64,000 nucleotides of DNA from Rhodospirillales bacterium URHD0017 (GTDB taxonomy: Bacteria; Pseudomonadota; Alphaproteobacteria; Reyranellales; Reyranellaceae): positions 490,065 to 554,064 of the forward strand of contig FODP01000002.1 of assembly GCA_900110395.1 (NCBI GenBank), read 5' to 3'. The notes below the pieces were generated by a model. That model saw only the letters and a list, made by a program, of their open reading frames with translations, was not told the origin of the DNA and did no database searches. A program made the position numbers and the translations under genes. The number at the start of each line of letters is the position of its first letter. The stretch's first letter is position 1. Of the stretch, positions 8,908-17,891 are shown in pieces.

Positions 8908-9584
8908 GCACCCGCGACATCTGGGCCGTCGTGCCTATCAAGGAACTGGACGGCGCCAAGCAGCGCCTGGCGCCGATGCTGACCCCGGCGCAGCGCCGCG
9001 CGTTGATCGAAGTCATGATGAGCGAGGTCCTGGAGGCCATCACCACGACCAGCAGCCTCGCCGGCGTCATGGTCGTCACCCTCGACCCGCAGGCCACGGC
9101 GCTGGCAAGCCGGCTCGGCGCCCGCGTGGTCACAGACGGCGCGCGCGACGGCCATACCGGCAGCGTCACCGCGGGCCTGCGCCTGCTGGCCAGGGAAGGA
9201 CGCGCCGGGATGCTGACGCTGCCGGCCGACATTCCCGCCGTTACGTCGCAGGAAATCAGTCTGGTGGTTGGCGCACACCTGCCGGGACCGTCCTTCACCA
9301 TCTCGCCGGCCCATGATCACAAGGGCTCGAACACCGTGATCTGCTCGCCGCCCGATGCCGTGCCGCTGCGCTTCGGCGACAACAGCTACTTCCCGCACCT
9401 CGACGCCGCCCAGCGCTGCGGCATCGAGCCGACGGTGATCCACCAGCCCGGCATCGCCATGGACATCGACCATCCGGTCGACCTCGCGCTGTTCCTGGCG
9501 TTGCCACAGTCGGTCGGTACGCGCACGCGGGCGTTGCTCGAGGAGATGAACGTGCCGAAGCTGCTGGCAGACGGAGGGATTTGA
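8904..9584 (+). CDS. cofC: F420 biosynthesis guanylyltransferase CofC/FbiD
   Basis: This 226-residue nucleotidyltransferase uses GTP to activate the three-carbon acid that CofD joins to FO. The MobA/CofC-type fold is shown by the N-terminal VVPIKELDGAKQRLAPML, LTLPADIPAV (metal-binding acidic residue) and SPAHDHKGSNTVICSPP. The FGDNSYFPHLDAA stretch is also typical of CofC. The ATG overlaps the cofD stop. It completes fgd-cofE-cofD-cofC, which with fbiC supplies every dedicated step to F420. Confidence 0.94.
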   Translation: MSTRDIWAVVPIKELDGAKQRLAPMLTPAQRRALIEVMMSEVLEAITTTSSLAGVMVVTLDPQATALASRLGARVVTDGARDGHTGSVTAGLRLLAREGRAGMLTLPADIPAVTSQEISLVVGAHLPGPSFTISPAHDHKGSNTVICSPPDAVPLRFGDNSYFPHLDAAQRCGIEPTVIHQPGIAMDIDHPVDLALFLALPQSVGTRTRALLEEMNVPKLLADGGI

Positions 9585-9647
9585 GCGCCGGCGGTGGGGC
9601 GTGGCACTCGGATTGCATGGACACGGGCACCACCGTCGGAGGAGAGA

Positions 9648-10790
9648 ATGGCGCACGACCATATCCATATCGATCCGGCACTGCCGCTCGTTCGCCAGGC
9701 CGACAAGGGCCACAACCGCTGGCATCCCGACATCGCGCCTGCAATCCGCATCGCGTCCGGTTCGTCGGTCGAAATGGAGACGCTCGACGCGCTCGATGGT
9801 CAGATCAGGGCCTCCACGACAGCGGCGGATCTCGCCAATGTCGAGATGGGTCGCGTCCATCCGCTGACCGGCCCGGTGCATGTCGACGGCGCTGAGCCAG
9901 GCGATCTCCTTGCCGTGAAGATCGAGCAGATCCTCCCGGCGAGCCGCGGCTTCACCATGATCATGCCGGGCTTCGGCTTCCTGCGCGATCTCTTCACTAC
10001 GCCCTTCCTGGTGCACTGGGAGATGGCGAACGGCTTTGCCGTCTCGGCGCAACTCCCCGGCGTGCGCATTCCCGGCGCGCCGTTCATGGGCGTGATGGGC
10101 GTGGCGCCCTCCCACGAACTGCTGGAGCGTATCGTGGCCCGCGAGGCCGATCTGGCGGCACGCGGCGGCGCGGTACAGCCGCCGGATGCCGCGGGCGCGG
10201 TGCCGACAACGGCCGGCATTGCCGGCAAGGCGATCAGGACCATCGCGCCGCACGAGACCGGCGGCAACTTCGACATCAAGTCGCTCACCGCCGGCGCCAC
10301 GCTCTACCTGCCGGTGCAGGTGCCCGGCGGGCTGTTCTCGGTCGGCGACGCGCATTTCGCGCAGGGCGACGGCGAATCCTGCGGCACCGCGGTCGAGACC
10401 TCGGCGACCTTCGTGGCGCGCTTCGACGTGCTGAAGGGCGAGGCGACGCGACGCCGCCAGCGCGATCCCTCCTACGAACTGCCGGGACATGCCCACCACG
10501 GCGCGCCAGGCGTGCACGGCGCCCACGGCATCACGCCCAGCAAGGGCTACTTCGCAACGACGGGCATGTCGCTACGCGGCGACGGCCGGGCCGAATCCGA
10601 GGACATCACGCTCTCGGCGCGCAATGCGTTGATCAACATGATCGACCATATCGCGGATGCCTACAGCTTCACGCGCGAGCAGGCCTATTGCCTGGCGAGC
10701 GTCGCTGTCGATCTCCGCATCAGCCAGGTTGTCGACGTGCCGAACATGACGGTATCGGCCGTCCTGCCGCTCGACATTTTCGAGCGTTAA
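9648..10790 (+). CDS. fmdA: Acetamidase/formamidase family protein
   Basis: This 380-residue enzyme of the FmdA/AmdA family probably hydrolyses formamide, acetamide or a related short amide to ammonia and the acid. The VHPLTGPVHVDGAEPGDLLAV segment, the GGNFDIKSL motif and SVGDAHFAQGDGE are diagnostic. The ATG at 9648 follows an excellent GGAGGAGAGA; the 18-residue upstream extension is shadow. It lies 63 bases downstream of cofC on the same strand and may be the last gene of that transcript. Its stop overlaps the convergent fbiC stop by 3 bases within TTAA. Confidence 0.92.
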   Translation: MAHDHIHIDPALPLVRQADKGHNRWHPDIAPAIRIASGSSVEMETLDALDGQIRASTTAADLANVEMGRVHPLTGPVHVDGAEPGDLLAVKIEQILPASRGFTMIMPGFGFLRDLFTTPFLVHWEMANGFAVSAQLPGVRIPGAPFMGVMGVAPSHELLERIVAREADLAARGGAVQPPDAAGAVPTTAGIAGKAIRTIAPHETGGNFDIKSLTAGATLYLPVQVPGGLFSVGDAHFAQGDGESCGTAVETSATFVARFDVLKGEATRRRQRDPSYELPGHAHHGAPGVHGAHGITPSKGYFATTGMSLRGDGRAESEDITLSARNALINMIDHIADAYSFTREQAYCLASVAVDLRISQVVDVPNMTVSAVLPLDIFER

Positions 10791-13111
10791 GCCGCCACCC
10801 GCTTGCGTGGCGGCGTGAGCACGATCGGCGCCAGGTCGGCCGCGACGAACGAGGCGGCACGGCGCTCCTCGGGGACTTCGCCGTAGAGCGTGGTGCGCTG
10901 CTGCGGCACCCGGCCGATCGACAGGATCAGCTTCTCCATCGCCTCGGGCGGGAATTCCTGGCCGTGCTGGGTGCCGGCGGCGCGCGAGATGCTCTCGTTC
11001 ATCAGCGTGCCGCCGAGGTCGTTGGCGCCCGAGTTCAGGCAGATCGCGGCGCCGGCCGGGCCCATCTTCACCCACGAGGTCTGGATGTTGGTGATCGCCG
11101 GATGCAGCACCAGGCGGGCGATCGAGTGCATGATCACCGCCTCGCGGAAGGTCGGGCCGCGGCGGGCCAGGCCCTGGCGGTACATCGGCGCTTCCATGTG
11201 CACAAAGGGCAGCGGCACGAACTCGGTGAAGCCGCCGGTCTCGACCTGCAGGTCGCGCAGCGCCAGCAGATGGCGCGCCCAGGCGAGCGAGGTCTCGACA
11301 TGGCCGTACATGATGGTCGAGGTCGTGCGCAGGCCGAGCTTGTGGGCCGCGCGCTGCACGTCGAGCCATTCCTGGGTGTTGATCTTGTCGGGGCAGATGA
11401 TGGCGCGGATCTCGTCGTCGAGGATCTCGGCCGCCGTGCCCGGCAGGGTGCCGAGGCCGGCCTCCTTCAGGCCCGCGAGGAAGGAACCAATCGGGCGGTC
11501 GAGCGTCGCCGCGCCCTGCGTGACCTCGAGCGGCGAGAAGGCATGGATGTGCATGCCCGGGACCACTTGCTTGATGGCGCGGCAGATCGCTTCGTAGGTC
11601 TCGCCCGTGTAGTCGGGATGGATGCCGCCCTGCAGGCAGACCTCGGTGGCGCCGCGCTCCCACGCCTCGACGGCGCGGCGCGACACTTCCTCCAGTGCGA
11701 GGTCGTAGGGCTTGCCGCGCAGGTCGTCGTGCGTGCGGCCCTTGGAGAAGGCGCAGAACTTGCAGCGGAAGTAGCAGATGTTGGTGTAGTTGATGTTGCG
11801 GTTGACGACGTAGCGGATGACCTCGCCGCTCACCGCCTGGCGCAACGCGTCGGCCGCCTGGGTGACATGGCGATAGTCAGCGTCGCGCGCCGTGAACAGC
11901 CGCTGGATCTCGGGGTGGTCGAGCCGGTTGCCGCCGGCGGCGCGATCGACGATGCGCACGATCTCGGGATCGATGTCGCTGAGCAGCACCTGCGGCGCGG
12001 GCGGCGGCTCGGTGTTGCCGGGCGCCCAATCGTTGTCGCGCGCCAGGCCCTCGGCATCGGCCATGCGCCGGACCTGCGTCGCCACCTCGGGCGCCAGCCA
12101 GATCTCGGGCTGGCGAACGTAGGACGGATAGACGGCCAGGCGATTGACCAAAACCTTGCCGGTCTCGGCGCTCTTGCGCGCCAGCTCCTCGACGGCGGGC
12201 CACGGCGCTTCGGGGTTCACGTGGTCAGGCGTGACCGGCGAGACGCCACCCCAGTCGTTGAGGCCGGCATCGACCAGCCGCTGGTAGACGCCAGGCGACA
12301 GGTTGGGCGGCGCCTGGATGTTCATGTCCGGCCCCAGGATCAGCCGCGCCTGGGCGATGGTCCAGCAGAGGTCGTCGAGATCGGGTTCGTCGGCGTCGGC
12401 GAGCTTCGTATCGGACTTGGCGCGGAAGTTCTGGACGATCACTTCCTGGATGTGGCCGTACTTGCTGTGCAGATCGCCGATGGCGCGCAGCGCTTCGAGG
12501 CGCTCCTCGCGCGTCTCGCCGATGCCGATCAGGATGCCGGTGGTGAACGGCACTTTCAGCTCGCCGGCGAGCCGGATGGTTTCCAGCCGCACGGCCGGAT
12601 GCTTGTCGGGCGAGCCGTAGTGAACACGGCCCTTCTCACACAGCCGCTCGCTGGTCGATTCCAGCATGATGCCCTGGCTGGCGGTGACCTCACGCAGCGC
12701 CGCGATCTCTTCCCGCGTCATGACACCGGGGTTGGCGTGCGGCAGCAGGCCGGTCTCGCGCAGCACCAGGGCGCACATCGCGGTGAGGTAGGCGATCGTC
12801 GATTCGTAGCCCAGTTCGGCCAGCGCCTCGCGCGCCGCGCGATAGCGCAGCTCGGGCTTGTCGCCCAGGGTGAACAGCGCCTCGGTGCAGCCGGCTTCCT
12901 TGCCGGCGCGGGCGATGGCCAGGACCTCGTCGGGCGAGAGGTAGGCCGGCTGGGTGGCGTGCGGCGTCTCGGCGAAGGTGCAGTAGTGGCAGACGTCGCG
13001 GCAGAGCTTGGTCAGCGGGATGAAGACCTTGCGCGAGTACGTGATCAGCCGCCCATGGCCGCCGTCGCGCAGGCGCGCGGCGTCCGCCATCAACTTGGAA
13101 AGTTCGGACAT
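10787..13111 (-). CDS. fbiC: Bifunctional FO synthase (CofG-CofH fusion)
   Basis: This 774-residue radical SAM enzyme makes FO, the deazaflavin chromophore of F420, from 5-amino-6-ribitylaminouracil and tyrosine. The N-terminal half is CofG, with its cluster motif CX3CX2C at Cys37, Cys41 and Cys44 in FIPLTKLCRDVCHYCTF. The C-terminal half is CofH, with a second CX3CX2C at Cys446, Cys450 and Cys453 in NYTNICYFRCKFCAF. The single-chain arrangement is that of actinobacterial FbiC; archaea and cyanobacteria use separate proteins. The ATG at 13109-13111 was chosen over an upstream extension that reads through the divergent promoter region. Confidence 0.95.
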   Translation of the reverse strand: MSELSKLMADAARLRDGGHGRLITYSRKVFIPLTKLCRDVCHYCTFAETPHATQPAYLSPDEVLAIARAGKEAGCTEALFTLGDKPELRYRAAREALAELGYESTIAYLTAMCALVLRETGLLPHANPGVMTREEIAALREVTASQGIMLESTSERLCEKGRVHYGSPDKHPAVRLETIRLAGELKVPFTTGILIGIGETREERLEALRAIGDLHSKYGHIQEVIVQNFRAKSDTKLADADEPDLDDLCWTIAQARLILGPDMNIQAPPNLSPGVYQRLVDAGLNDWGGVSPVTPDHVNPEAPWPAVEELARKSAETGKVLVNRLAVYPSYVRQPEIWLAPEVATQVRRMADAEGLARDNDWAPGNTEPPPAPQVLLSDIDPEIVRIVDRAAGGNRLDHPEIQRLFTARDADYRHVTQAADALRQAVSGEVIRYVVNRNINYTNICYFRCKFCAFSKGRTHDDLRGKPYDLALEEVSRRAVEAWERGATEVCLQGGIHPDYTGETYEAICRAIKQVVPGMHIHAFSPLEVTQGAATLDRPIGSFLAGLKEAGLGTLPGTAAEILDDEIRAIICPDKINTQEWLDVQRAAHKLGLRTTSTIMYGHVETSLAWARHLLALRDLQVETGGFTEFVPLPFVHMEAPMYRQGLARRGPTFREAVIMHSIARLVLHPAITNIQTSWVKMGPAGAAICLNSGANDLGGTLMNESISRAAGTQHGQEFPPEAMEKLILSIGRVPQQRTTLYGEVPEERRAASFVAADLAPIVLTPPRKRVAA

Positions 13112-13218
13112 GGCCAATCCTCTAACTGTACGCCCGTCGGCGGGACGATAGCGGCAATCGAGACCGCCCGCATCGTGTAGTATGGCATCCAACACGGGCA
13201 GCCAAAGGGAGAACAGCT

Positions 13219-14172
13219 ATGCAGTTCGGCTTCAACGCGCCGACCGCCGGGCCGATGTCGGCGACCGACCAACTGGTCAAGCTGGTGGTCGAGGGCGAGG
13301 CCATGGGCTTCGACTACGCCACCTTCAGCGACCATGTCGTGATCCCGACCGACATCGAGGCCAAATACCCCTACAGCAACACTGGTGAATTCCCCGCGGG
13401 CTCCCGCGTCGAGCGGCACGAGCAGCTGATCGAGATGGCGTTCGTCGCAGCCAAGACCAGGAAGCTGCGCCTGGTTTCCTCGGTCATGGTGGTGCCGCAT
13501 CGCCCGGCGGTACTGACCGCCAAGATGCTGTCGACCATCGATGTGCTGTCGGGCGGCCGGCTGGTGCTGGGCATCGGCGCCGGCTGGATGAAGGAGGAGT
13601 TTCAGGCAATCCAGGCGCCTGATTTCGCGGAGCGCGGCAAGGTTACCGACGAGTACCTTAATGCCTTCATCGAGCTCTGGACCAAGCCCAACCCGAAGTT
13701 CGCCGGCAAGCACGTGCGCTTCGACAACATCCTGATGGACCCCAAGCCGGTGCAGAAGCCGTATCCGCCGATCTGGGTCGGCGGCGAAAGCGGGCCGGCG
13801 CTGCGCCGCACGGCCCAGCTCGGCGATGCCTGGTATCCGATCGGCACCAATCCCGCCAATCCGCTCGACAGCCTGAAGCGCTTCAAGACGCAGGTCGACC
13901 GGCTGCGCAAGATGACCGTGGAGGCTGGGCGCAAGGCCGATGCCGTCGGTGTCACCTTGCGTGTCACGCAGTTCGGCGAGAATGCGCCGGCCAAGGCGGG
14001 CGACGGCGAGCGGCGGCTGTTCTCGGGCAAGCCGGCCGAGCTCGCGGCCGACATCAAGGCGCTCAAGGAAATCGGCGTCGGCTGCCTCGACTTCGGTTTC
14101 ACCGGCAGCACCGTCGATGCAGTGCTGGCCGAGATGCAGAAGTTCAAGCGGGACGTACTATCGTTGGCGTAG
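13219..14172 (+). CDS. LLM class (luciferase-like) oxidoreductase, Rv2161c-like
   Basis: This 317-residue TIM-barrel flavin/F420 oxidoreductase resembles the Rv2161c-type subgroup. Visible signs are SDHVVIPTDIEAKYPYSNTG, the STIDVLSGGRLVLGIGAGW core and KPVQKPYPPIWVGG. It has an AAAGGGAGAA Shine-Dalgarno. It is divergent from fbiC with a 107-base shared promoter region, which suggests co-regulation with FO synthesis. The cofactor (F420 or FMN) and substrate are not known. Confidence 0.87.
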   Translation: MQFGFNAPTAGPMSATDQLVKLVVEGEAMGFDYATFSDHVVIPTDIEAKYPYSNTGEFPAGSRVERHEQLIEMAFVAAKTRKLRLVSSVMVVPHRPAVLTAKMLSTIDVLSGGRLVLGIGAGWMKEEFQAIQAPDFAERGKVTDEYLNAFIELWTKPNPKFAGKHVRFDNILMDPKPVQKPYPPIWVGGESGPALRRTAQLGDAWYPIGTNPANPLDSLKRFKTQVDRLRKMTVEAGRKADAVGVTLRVTQFGENAPAKAGDGERRLFSGKPAELAADIKALKEIGVGCLDFGFTGSTVDAVLAEMQKFKRDVLSLA

Positions 14173-14184
14173 TTCCGCGTATAA

Positions 14185-15031
14185 CTATTTGACCTTGGTT
14201 GCGAGCTTCGCCCAGCGGTCGAGGATCGGCAGGATCACGTCCGACTTCGCAGAGTCGAGGCTGACGATGACGCGGACCACGCCCGCGTCCTGGTCGCGCT
14301 TGAGCTCGCTCTCATCCTCCTTCGATTCCCAGATCGAGATCGGCAGCGAGGCGAGGTCGCGGTTGGCCTCCTTGGCCATCGCCTGGAACTTCGGAATCAG
14401 GTCGCGCACCTCGCCATAAGTCTTGCGCCGGCGCAGCGGCATCCAGCCGTCGCCGTAGCGCGCGCCGCGCACCGTACGGAAAGGCGCCGCCGACCAGGAT
14501 CGGCGGGTGCGGCTTCTGCGTCGGCTTGGGCCAGGCCATCATGGGATCGAACTTCACCATGTCGCCGTGATACTCGGCCTTGGACTTGGTCCAGATCACC
14601 TTCATCGCCTCGATGCGCTCGCGCACCAGCTTGTGGCGGCTCTCGAAGTCGGTGCCGTGGTTTTCCATCTCGTCCTGGTTCCAGCCGTTGCCGACGCCGA
14701 ACAGGAAACGCCCGCCGGAGACCTGGTCGATCGAGGCCACCGCCTTCGCGGTCTGGATGGGATCGCGCTGGTTGACCAGGCAGACACCGGTGCCGACCTT
14801 CAGTTTCTTCGTGACCACCGCCGCCGCCGTCAGGCTCACGAACGGGTCCATGGCGTCGTAGTACTTCTTGGGCAGGTCGCCGCCGCCGGGAAAGGGTGAC
14901 TTGCGCGTCAGCGGGATGTGCGAGTGCTCGGGCGCCCACACCGACTCGAAGCCGCGCTCCTCCAGCGCCGTGGCGAGCTCCGTCGGCGACATCGAGTAGT
15001 CTGTGAAGAACATGGCCGCGCCGATATGCAT
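14185..15031 (-). pseudogene. Frameshifted LLM class oxidoreductase
   Basis: The reading frame opens at ATG 15029-15031 after a strong GGAGGGG and is a close paralogue of the genes at 45904-46758 and 15987-16838 (MHIGAAMFFTDYSM, PEHSHIP, GGRFLFGVGNGWNQDE). Homology leaves this frame right after GGAFPYGARRA and resumes in another frame with RYGDGWMPLRRRKTYGEV, ending KVK-stop at 14185. The break lies at about 14460-14470 in a GCGCGGCGCGCG run, and compared with the 45.9-kb paralogue about five bases are missing. This is either a recent inactivating mutation or a sequencing error. Both halves otherwise look well preserved. Confidence 0.85.
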
Positions 15032-15042
15032 GGTTTCCCCTC

Positions 15043-15990
15043 CTACGCTGCCGCTTTCGCCTTCTTGGGCCACCTCGCCTCGACCAGCGGCAGCACCTTG
15101 TCGATGAGCTTCCTGGTCTGGGCGATAAACTCGTCACCGCCCGGCCCGATCGGCCGCAGGATGAATTTTTCCACGCCGACGGCGACGTACTCGGCGACGC
15201 GGTCGAGGATCACCTTCTCGTCGCCGATGGCGAAGTAGTTCGAGGGATCGCGGCCGGTGCGCTTCTCGTAGGCCGCCATGGCGCCCGCCACGACGCTGTC
15301 GCTGCGGCTGCCGAAGTAGAACGCGAAGGCCGCGCCGTAGTGATCCTCGTCGATCGTGCGTCCGGCCTCGGTCGCTGCCTTCTTGATCGCGGTGATGACC
15401 TTGCCGACGGCGTCGGGCAGCTCGGGACCGGCCTGCCAGCCCGTGCCGTAGCGCGCCGTGCGCCGGATCGCGGCCTCGGACGAGCCGCCGATCCACATCG
15501 GAAGGTCGGGCTGCACCGGCTTGGGCGAGATCGACGCCGCCTTCAGCCGATAGTGCTTGCCGTCGAAGTCGACGCTCTCCTCGCGCCACAGCCGGGCGAT
15601 GATCTGCAGCGATTCGTCGGTGCGCCGGCCGCGCGTCTTGGTGTCGATGTCGAGGGCTTCCCACTCCGGCCCCAGCGGGCTGCCGATGCCGAAGCCCGGC
15701 AGCAGCCGGCCTTCGGAGAGCACGTCGATGGTGGCGCACTGCTTGGCGAGCAGCACCGGATCGCGCAATGCCAGCGACACGACGTTCATGCCGAAGCGCA
15801 GGCGGCGCGTGCGGCCGGCGAGGGCCGCCATCGCCGCCATGCATTCCAGGATCGGCTGGCGACTTACCAGCCGGTCGGTCTGCCACAGCGAATCGACGCC
15901 GCCCGCCTCGCAGAGATCGACCCAGCGCCAGTAGTCGCTCGCCCCGGCGAAGGGGAACTCCATCAGGCCGAGGCCGATGGCGACGGTCAT
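15043..15990 (-). CDS. LLM class oxidoreductase
   Basis: This 315-residue luciferase-like TIM-barrel protein has the conserved cores TIDVLSEGRLLPGFGIGSPLGPEW and PVQPDLPMWIGGSSEAAI. The active-site region differs from the Rv2161c-like neighbours: it reads WQTDRLVSRQ where others have a (S)DH or PEH motif. The C-terminus carries a Lys/Ala tail. It ends 11 bases before the frameshifted gene and its start overlaps the stop of the next upstream gene by 4 bases, so the run is an operon. Substrate unknown. Confidence 0.86.
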   Translation of the reverse strand: MTVAIGLGLMEFPFAGASDYWRWVDLCEAGGVDSLWQTDRLVSRQPILECMAAMAALAGRTRRLRFGMNVVSLALRDPVLLAKQCATIDVLSEGRLLPGFGIGSPLGPEWEALDIDTKTRGRRTDESLQIIARLWREESVDFDGKHYRLKAASISPKPVQPDLPMWIGGSSEAAIRRTARYGTGWQAGPELPDAVGKVITAIKKAATEAGRTIDEDHYGAAFAFYFGSRSDSVVAGAMAAYEKRTGRDPSNYFAIGDEKVILDRVAEYVAVGVEKFILRPIGPGGDEFIAQTRKLIDKVLPLVEARWPKKAKAAA

Positions 15991-16838
15991 GCGGCCAGCG
16001 GCAGCTTAGCGAGCGGCGCGATCTTGTCGAGATAGCGCAGGATCTCGTCGCGGCTGTCGTCCGGGATCGCCAGCAGCGCGCTCTGGATGCCCGCCTTGTC
16101 GTAGCTCTCCAGGACCTTGGCGTCGTTGGCCGAGCCGAACACGATGGTGGTGATGGTCTTCGGATCGCGCCCCGCCTTCTCCGCCATCTGGTGGAGATGC
16201 GCGACGCCCTTCACGACATCGAAGCCGCCGCGCGGCCGCGGGAACCAGCCGTCGCAGTACTCGATGACGCGGCGCAGCGTGTGGTCGGTCTCGCCGCCCA
16301 GGATGACCGGCGGATGCGGCTGCTGCGCCGGCTTGGGCCACGACCAGACACGGTCGAACTTCACGAACTCGCCGTCGAACGAAGCCTCTTCCTTGGTCCA
16401 CAGCTCCTTCATGGCCAGCACATGCTCGCGCATCTGCTTGAAGCGCGTCTGGTACTTCGCGCCGTGATTCTCCATCTCCTCGACGTTCCAGCCGCCGCCG
16501 ATGCCGAAGATGAAGCGGCCGCCCGATAGCTGGTCGAGCGAGGCGATGGCCTTGGCGGTGACGATCGGCTCATGCTGCGGCACCAGCAGGATGCCGGTGC
16601 CGAGCTTGAGCTTCTTGGTCGCCGCGGCGGCGAAGGCGAGCGCCACGAACGGATCGTGGGTGTGCGAGTAGCGCTTGGGCAGCTCGCCGCCGCCCGGGAA
16701 GGGCGACTTGCGACTGGCCGGAATGTGGGTGTGCTCGGGCAGGAACAGCGAATCGAAGCCGCGGTCCTCCAGCGCCTTCGCCAGCTCCGCCATGTTGATT
16801 CCGTAGTCGGTCGGGAAATAGAAGGCGCCAACGCGCAT
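15987..16838 (-). CDS. LLM class oxidoreductase
   Basis: This 283-residue luciferase-like protein begins MRVGAFYFPTDYGINMAELAKAL and has PEHTHIPASRKSPFPGG, DQLSGGRFIFGIGGGWNVEEM and QPHPPVILGG. It is a paralogue of the proteins encoded at 14185-15031 (frameshifted) and 45904-46758. The shared PEHxHIP and KSPFPGGG signature suggests one substrate class for the trio. It sits 14 bases downstream of the 6-phosphogluconate dehydrogenase gene and overlaps the following gene by 4 bases. Confidence 0.87.
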   Translation of the reverse strand: MRVGAFYFPTDYGINMAELAKALEDRGFDSLFLPEHTHIPASRKSPFPGGGELPKRYSHTHDPFVALAFAAAATKKLKLGTGILLVPQHEPIVTAKAIASLDQLSGGRFIFGIGGGWNVEEMENHGAKYQTRFKQMREHVLAMKELWTKEEASFDGEFVKFDRVWSWPKPAQQPHPPVILGGETDHTLRRVIEYCDGWFPRPRGGFDVVKGVAHLHQMAEKAGRDPKTITTIVFGSANDAKVLESYDKAGIQSALLAIPDDSRDEILRYLDKIAPLAKLPLAA

Positions 16839-16852
16839 CGCATCCTCCTTCG

Positions 16853-17839
16853 TTACTTCTTGGGTGCCTCGACGTGGCCGCCGAAGCCGAGCCGCATGGC
16901 CGACAGAACCTTCTCGGCGAAGGTGTGCTGCTGGCGTGAGCGGAAACGAACGAACAGCGAGGCGGCCAGCACGTCGGCCGGCACAGCTTCCTCGATGGCG
17001 GCCTCGATCGTCCAGCGGCCTTCGCCGCTGTCCTCGACATGGCCGGAGAAGCCTTCGAGCTGCTCATTCTTGGCCAGGGCGCTCGCCGTCAGGTCGAGCA
17101 GCCAGGACGTGACCACGCTGCCGCGCCGCCACACCTCGGCGACATCGGCCAGGTTCAGGTCGTAGCGTTCATCGTCCGGCAGCTTCTCCGAGGCGCGATG
17201 GCGCATGATGTCGAAGCCCTCGGCGAAGGCCTGCATCATGCCGTACTCGATGCCGTTATGGATCATCTTCACGAAGTGGCCGGCGCCGACCGGGCCGGCA
17301 TGCAGGTAGCCCTGCTCGGCGCGCGGATCGAGCTTCTCCCCTTCACGTTCCTTGGTGCGCTCGATCGAGCCGACACCCGGCGCCAGGGCCGAGAAGATCG
17401 GATCGAGCCGCTTCACCACGTCGGTGTCGCCGCCGATCATCAGGCAGTAGCCACGCTGCAGCCCCCACACGCCACCCGACGTGCCGACATCGAGGTACTT
17501 GATGCCCTTGGGCGCGAGCTCGCGGGCGCGGCGGACATCGTCCTTGAACATAGTGTTGCCGCCGTCGATGATCACGTCGCCCGACGTCATCAGGCTAGCG
17601 AGCTGCTTGATCGTGTCCTCGGTGATCCTGCCTGCAGGCAACATCACCCACACGGCGCGCGGCGCGGCCAGCGCCTCGACCATGGCCGGCACGGAGGTGA
17701 CCGCGGTGGCGCCGTCCTTGGCCAGCGCCGCGCCGGGAGCAGGATCGGCGTCGTAGACGACGCAGGAGTGCCCTGCGCGCGTCAGCCGGCGCACGATGTT
17801 GCCGCCCATCCGTCCGAGGCCAATGACACCGATCTGCAT
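16853..17839 (-). CDS. gnd: 6-phosphogluconate dehydrogenase, short (NAD-type) form
   Basis: This 328-residue enzyme should oxidatively decarboxylate 6-phosphogluconate to ribulose 5-phosphate. The Rossmann motif [16 protein letters not shown] starts the protein. Strand beta-2 ends VVYDADP, and an acidic residue (Asp30) there favours NAD over NADP (inference). The catalytic region reads [17 protein letters not shown], and [11 protein letters not shown] and [12 protein letters not shown] are typical. It is the short Gnd class, against about 470 residues in the E. coli enzyme. Its Shine-Dalgarno is buried in a strong hairpin (17845-17874). Together with fgd and gntK it points to an oxidative pentose phosphate route fed through F420. 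Confidence 0.93.
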   Translation of the reverse strand: MQIGVIGLGRMGGNIVRRLTRAGHSCVVYDADPAPGAALAKDGATAVTSVPAMVEALAAPRAVWVMLPAGRITEDTIKQLASLMTSGDVIIDGGNTMFKDDVRRARELAPKGIKYLDVGTSGGVWGLQRGYCLMIGGDTDVVKRLDPIFSALAPGVGSIERTKEREGEKLDPRAEQGYLHAGPVGAGHFVKMIHNGIEYGMMQAFAEGFDIMRHRASEKLPDDERYDLNLADVAEVWRRGSVVTSWLLDLTASALAKNEQLEGFSGHVEDSGEGRWTIEAAIEEAVPADVLAASLFVRFRSRQQHTFAEKVLSAMRLGFGGHVEAPKK

Positions 17840-17844
17840 CTGCC

Positions 17845-17874
17845 GTCCGTCCTCCCGGTGTCCGGGGGACGGAC
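17845..17874 (-). promoter_or_regulatory. Hairpin that sequesters the gnd ribosome-binding site
   Basis: In the minus-strand transcript, bases 17874-17862 pair with 17858-17845 to give a 13-bp GC-rich stem with one bulged A and a 3-base loop. The strand nearest gnd contains GGGAGGA (17856-17850), its likely Shine-Dalgarno, 10 bases before the ATG. It may reduce or regulate gnd translation, or simply stabilise the upstream message. Function is inferred from structure only. Confidence 0.4.
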
Positions 17875-17891
17875 TTGGGCCGAACCCCGGG

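Noticed and set aside
10688..13180. 830-residue open frame on the plus strand opposite fbiC
   Set aside because: It is antisense to a clear FO synthase, has no family signature, and has the His/Arg/Gly/Asp-rich composition of opposite-strand frames in GC-rich DNA.
14312..15073. Reading the frameshifted LLM gene as an intact 253-residue protein
   Set aside because: Its last 50 residues lose all similarity to paralogues while the next frame resumes it exactly.
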